Assembly (NCBI GenBank): GCA_903934295.1
Contig: CAIZNI010000036.1
Span: 1-64,000, forward strand
Direction: 5' to 3'
From: an uncultured beta proteobacterium
GTDB lineage: Bacteria > Pseudomonadota > Gammaproteobacteria > Burkholderiales > Burkholderiaceae_E
DNA: 64,000 nucleotides
Part shown: positions 60,860-64,000 of the stretch, one piece after another
Layout of the letters: each line of letters opens with the position of its first letter
Position numbering within the stretch: the stretch's first letter is position 1
Translations under genes and position numbers: made by a program
Notes under the pieces: generated by a model
The model's database searches: none
The model's input: only the letters and a program-made list of their open reading frames with translations
Told to the model about the DNA's origin: nothing

Positions 60860-60890
60860 TTGACTCTGGAGCCGCTCCAGGGTTTCAAAT
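60860..60890 (+). promoter_or_regulatory. MerR-type promoter/operator of the CDF gene
   Basis: TTGACT (60860-60865) and TCAAAT (60885-60890) are separated by 19 bases, the long spacer typical of MerR-activated promoters. The spacer holds a dyad CTCTGGAGC-C-GCTCCAGGG (60864-60882), 9-bp arms with one mismatch. It is the expected target of the CadR-like regulator encoded 400 bases away. Confidence 0.7.
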
Positions 60891-60917
60891 GCCGGCATCG
60901 ACAGCCGAAAGCCCCTC

Positions 60918-61550
60918 ATGAGCGACTCTTGCTGCAGCCACGGCTGCGCCGCCCCACCCGCCAGCCAGAGCCCGCGCTACCGGCGCGTGCTGTGGGCGGC
61001 GCTGATCATCAATCTGGCCATGTTCGGGGTCGAACTGGCCGGCGGCCTGAGCTCGGGGTCGGTGTCGCTGCTGGCCGATGCCGTGGACTTCTTCGGCGAT
61101 GCGGCCAACTACGGCATCTCTCTGCTCGTGCTGGGCATGGCGCTGACCTGGCGCGCGCGGGCTGCGCTCTTCAAGGGCCTGAGCATGGGCGCCTTCGGCA
61201 TCTTCGTCCTCGGGCGCGTCGCCTGGTCGGCCGCATCTGGCACCGTGCCCGAGCCGGTGACGATGGGCGCCATCGGCGCCCTGGCGCTGCTGGCCAACGT
61301 GTCGGTCGCCGCGATGCTCTACGCCTGGCGCGAGGGCGACGCCAACATGCGCTCGGTGTGGCTGTGCAGCCGCAACGACGCGATCGGCAACGTGGCGGTG
61401 ATGGCCGCCGCGCTGGGCGTCTTCGGTACCGGAAGCGGCTGGCCCGACCTTGCGGTCGCCACAGTCATGGGCGTGCTGGCGCTGACCGCCGCGCGCTCGG
61501 TCATTCAGCAGGCAAGGGCTGAGCTTCGCCCCGTGCCGGCGCACGCCTGA
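60918..61550 (+). CDS. short CDF-family metal cation transporter
   Basis: Protein of 210 residues with about six transmembrane segments. It begins MSDSCCSHGCAAPP, a Cys/His-rich metal-binding start. Zinc-site motifs are LLADAVDFFGDAANYG in helix 2 and CSRNDAIGNVAVM in helix 5. It lacks the long cytoplasmic C-terminal domain of most CDF exporters, as in a known short subgroup. It is preceded by a MerR-type promoter and likely exports Cd, Zn or Co. Confidence 0.88.
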   Translation: MSDSCCSHGCAAPPASQSPRYRRVLWAALIINLAMFGVELAGGLSSGSVSLLADAVDFFGDAANYGISLLVLGMALTWRARAALFKGLSMGAFGIFVLGRVAWSAASGTVPEPVTMGAIGALALLANVSVAAMLYAWREGDANMRSVWLCSRNDAIGNVAVMAAALGVFGTGSGWPDLAVATVMGVLALTAARSVIQQARAELRPVPAHA

Positions 61551-61563
61551 CAGGAGCGACACC

Positions 61564-62277
61564 ATGTCCGACGCAATGCACACCCTGCTGGCCGCGACCC
61601 CGCTGCTGGATGTCCACCACCCCGACATCGAGGCGCTGGTTGATCGCCGTGGATGGCGAGCCCTGCCCCCATACGACCGAATCGGCGCCGTGTACGACTT
61701 CGTCCGCAACGAGATCGCCTTTGGCTACAACGAGGGCGACGAGTTACCGGCATCCAGCGTGCTGGCTGACGGCATCGGCCAGTGCAACACCAAGAGCACG
61801 CTGCTGATGGCTTTGCTGCGCGCGGTGGGCATCCCCTGCCGCTTCCACGGTTTCACCATCAACAAGCCCTTGCAGAAGGGCGCGATCACCGGGCTGGCCT
61901 ACTGGCTGGCGCCGCAGCGCATCATCCACAGCTGGGTCGAGGTCAGCCTCGAAGGCCGCTGGATCGCGCTGGAAGGCTTCATCCTCGATGCGACCTACCT
62001 CGCCAGCCTGCAGCGCCGGTTTCCGCAGGCCCGCCGCTTCTGCGGCTACGGTGCCGCCACGCCCGACCTGTCGGCGCCCGGCGTCGAATGGCGGGGCCAG
62101 GACACCTACATCCAGAAGGAAGGCATCGCCGACGACTTCGGTGTCTTCGACAGCCCGGATGCCTTCTACGCGCGCCACGGCTCCAACCTCTCAGGCATCA
62201 AGCGCTGGCTGTACGAGCGCGCCATCCGCAACGCAATGAACCGCAACGTCGTGCGCATCCGGGAGTCAAAGTGGTGA
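61564..62277 (+). CDS. transglutaminase-like protein in the metal cargo
   Basis: Protein of 237 residues with a papain-like transglutaminase core. The triad is visible: Cys in DGIGQCNTKSTLLMALLRAV, His in RIIHSWVEVSLEGRW and Asp in GFILDATYLASL. No signal peptide or membrane segment is evident. It starts 13 bases after the CDF gene and so shares its transcript. Its role in metal resistance is unknown. Confidence 0.85.
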   Translation: MSDAMHTLLAATPLLDVHHPDIEALVDRRGWRALPPYDRIGAVYDFVRNEIAFGYNEGDELPASSVLADGIGQCNTKSTLLMALLRAVGIPCRFHGFTINKPLQKGAITGLAYWLAPQRIIHSWVEVSLEGRWIALEGFILDATYLASLQRRFPQARRFCGYGAATPDLSAPGVEWRGQDTYIQKEGIADDFGVFDSPDAFYARHGSNLSGIKRWLYERAIRNAMNRNVVRIRESKW

Positions 62278-62341
62278 AACCCCACGGCCGGCTCGCCTTG
62301 CTTGCGCCGAGAAAAACCCTGTAGCCGCTAGACTCTTGTCC

Positions 62342-62755
62342 GTGCGCCGCTTCCTCGCAATCGTCCTGCTCGCCTTGCTTCCGCTCCAGTTCAGCTGGGC
62401 GGCGGTGGCGTCGTATTGCGAGCACGAAACTCAGGGTGCTGGACATTTCGGTCACCATGACCACGACCATGCGCACCAGGCCAACGTCAGCAGCGCTGCC
62501 GGGCCGGCTGCGGATCTGACTGCCGATGCGTTGCCGACCCCGGACGAGAACGGCAGCGCGGACGGCGACAAGGCGCCCGGCGCCATGGACCTGGACTGCG
62601 GTCACTGCCACGGCACCTGCAGCGCGATGCTGACATTGCCTTTGGGTCTGCCGGGCGCGCTTTCGACCGCGCTGCCCAGCGCCACCCTCGACGAAACGGG
62701 TGGTGCACACGCACCGACCCGACCCGAACGCCCTCAGTGGCTGCCCCTCGCCTGA
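62342..62755 (+). CDS. czcI: CzcI-like periplasmic protein
   Basis: Protein of 137 residues with a signal peptide (MRRFLAIVLLALLPLQFSWA) followed by a His-rich stretch HFGHHDHDHAHQ and a CGHCHGTC motif near residue 90. These are the features of CzcI, the small protein encoded before czcCBA in Cupriavidus-type cobalt-zinc-cadmium loci. A GTG at 62342 is chosen because the signal peptide begins there; TTG at 62336 is an alternative. Metal binding is inferred from His and Cys content. Confidence 0.8.
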   Translation: MRRFLAIVLLALLPLQFSWAAVASYCEHETQGAGHFGHHDHDHAHQANVSSAAGPAADLTADALPTPDENGSADGDKAPGAMDLDCGHCHGTCSAMLTLPLGLPGALSTALPSATLDETGGAHAPTRPERPQWLPLA

Positions 62756-62896
62756 TCGGCGAGGCGGGTCTCTCCCTTTCCTGAAGCCCGTTTGCGCCTG
62801 AGTGCGCGCCGCCCTGCGGCGCCTTCGGGCACGACGCGACCTGTTGGTCGCCGCTTGCCGATCTCCCGTGAGTTGTTTTCAACACTGGAGCATCGG

Positions 62897-64000
62897 ATGA
62901 CACCAAGAACTCGAACGAAGGCCAGGCTGCAGCGCGCCAGCGTGGTTGCCGCCATGGCCGCCTGCAGCCTAGCCACGCAGGCCCAGGAAGCCACCGCGAA
63001 CACGGCACCCCCGGGCCCAGTCAGCGCAGCCAGCGCCACCAACCCGCTGAGCCTGCGGCAAGCATTTGACGCAGCCTGGGCCCGCCAGCCGGAAGCGATG
63101 GGGCTGCAGGCGCGGCGCGACGCCGCCCGTGCCCAGCAACGTGCGGCCAAGGCGTGGACGCCGGAATCGGGGGCCCTGGAACTGTCGAACAAGACCGATC
63201 GCCTGGGCAGCAACCAGGGCGCGCGTGAGTTCGAGGTTGGCGTCGCCGTGCCGCTGTGGCTGCCCGGGGAGCGCAGCAGCAGCGCTGCGTTGGCCGACGC
63301 CGAAGGCACTGCCACCGAGAGCCGGGCCACTGCGGCGCAGCTGCGTGTCGCCGCCACTGTCCGTGAAGCCTGGTGGCAGTGGCAGCGTGCGCGCATCGAG
63401 GTCGAGACTGCCCGCGATCAACTCGCGAATACCCGCCTAATCGCCGCCGACGTGGCCCGGCGAACAAAGGCCGGCGATCTGGCGCGCGCCGACCAGCACC
63501 AGGCCGACGGCGTCGTGGCCAGCGCGGAGGCCAGCATGGCCCAGGCCGAGGCCGGCCTTGCGGCAGCCCGACAGCATCTGCGTGCGCTGGCCGGCGTCGC
63601 ACCCGCCTCGTCTGGGGCAAGTGACGCACTGGCGGAGCCGGCGCCCGACGCGGCGGCTGCGGAGCTTGGATCCCATGCGGCGTTGCAGGAACTGAAGGAC
63701 CGTGCCGCCGTAGCGCAGCGTTCCGTCGAACTCACCGCCACCCAGTCGCGCGCCAACCCCGAGCTGACGCTGGCGACCACGCGCGACCGCGGTGCGCGCG
63801 GAGACGCGTCCCAGCAGACCATCACGCTGGGCATCCGCATCCCTTTCGGCGCCGGCCCGCGTTTCGATGCCCGCAGCGCCAACGCACGCGCCGAAGCTGC
63901 CGAGATCCAGGCCCAGCTGGCCCTGGAACGTGAGCGGCTCGCTGCAGAACGGGAAGCGGCGCGCGCGCGGGTCGAGGCCTCGCGCACGCAGCTGATGGCC
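62897..64000 (+). CDS. czcC: CzcC-like outer membrane efflux protein (3' truncated)
   Basis: The frame is open to the end of the window (368 codons), so the C-terminus is missing. A signal-peptide-like N-terminus (ASVVAAMAACSLATQAQEA) is followed by the TolC-family pattern: LSLRQAFDAAWARQPEAMGL, a long helical region, VGVAVPLWLPGERSSSAALA, then a second repeat with LGIRIPFGAGPRFDARSANA. It should be the outer-membrane part of a CzcCBA-type RND metal exporter. The ATG at 62897 has GGAG six bases upstream. Confidence 0.85.
   Translation, partial: MTPRTRTKARLQRASVVAAMAACSLATQAQEATANTAPPGPVSAASATNPLSLRQAFDAAWARQPEAMGLQARRDAARAQQRAAKAWTPESGALELSNKTDRLGSNQGAREFEVGVAVPLWLPGERSSSAALADAEGTATESRATAAQLRVAATVREAWWQWQRARIEVETARDQLANTRLIAADVARRTKAGDLARADQHQADGVVASAEASMAQAEAGLAAARQHLRALAGVAPASSGASDALAEPAPDAAAAELGSHAALQELKDRAAVAQRSVELTATQSRANPELTLATTRDRGARGDASQQTITLGIRIPFGAGPRFDARSANARAEAAEIQAQLALERERLAAEREAARARVEASRTQLMA

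Overview
The window is GC-rich (roughly two-thirds G+C by eye) and nearly fully coding. Gene content and order point to a betaproteobacterium of the order Burkholderiales: omlA/bamE divergent from fur, etfBA next to a long acyl-CoA dehydrogenase, rpsP-rimM-trmD-rplS, carAB-greA-yhbY-rlmE-ftsH-folP-glmM, and ffs-dnaX-ybaB-recR. No 16S rRNA is present, so the genus is not resolved.

Positions 1-46400 are conserved chromosomal backbone: a ChaN-like protein, glpK, dapB, bamE/fur; an operon of circularly permuted ATP-grasp, alpha-E and transglutaminase-like proteins; a degenerate EAL protein; recN, nadK/hrcA; a MarR regulator with two matching palindromes facing etfBA and an acyl-CoA dehydrogenase; a TetR regulator; the rpsP ribosomal operon; Nudix, CobD/CbiB-like, rsgA, a pterin dehydratase, an M48 protease, orn, a MATE transporter, an ArnT-like glycosyltransferase, rpmE2, rho, trxA; the 4.5S RNA gene with dnaX-ybaB-recR; carA/carB, greA, yhbY, rlmE, ftsH, folP and glmM. 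Several convergent gene pairs overlap at their 3' ends.

Three tRNA genes (Pro-TGG, Arg-TCT, His-GTG; 46425-46751) end the backbone. Directly after tRNA-His begins an integrated element that runs past the right edge. It opens with a tyrosine recombinase and an excisionase-like protein on the minus strand. A sigma-70-like protein follows, then a rightward module of parA, parB, a DUF2857-like gene, two replication-type genes sharing a winged-helix-like module, a PFL_4669-type protein, a DUF3577 protein, radC and a DUF932 protein. This order matches the replication/maintenance end of the PFGI-1/ICEclc/SPI-7 type of integrative conjugative element. Cargo follows: a higBA toxin-antitoxin pair, a DUF429-like protein, and a metal block (CadR/PbrR-type regulator, YnfA, short CDF transporter, transglutaminase-like protein, CzcI-like protein, CzcC cut by the window end).

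The most notable signals lie in the element. (1) A 28-bp bipartite motif, identical in its 14-bp and 10-bp boxes, sits upstream of both xis/int and parA and flanks the sigma-like gene. (2) Three direct repeats with an exact 23-bp period, plus an inverted copy and an AT-richer tract, lie inside the replication-protein gene, resembling an origin embedded in its initiator gene as in phage lambda O. (3) Similar GC-rich leader hairpins precede three consecutive element genes. (4) A winged-helix-like module occurs three times in tandem over two neighbouring genes. All functional readings of these are inference from sequence.
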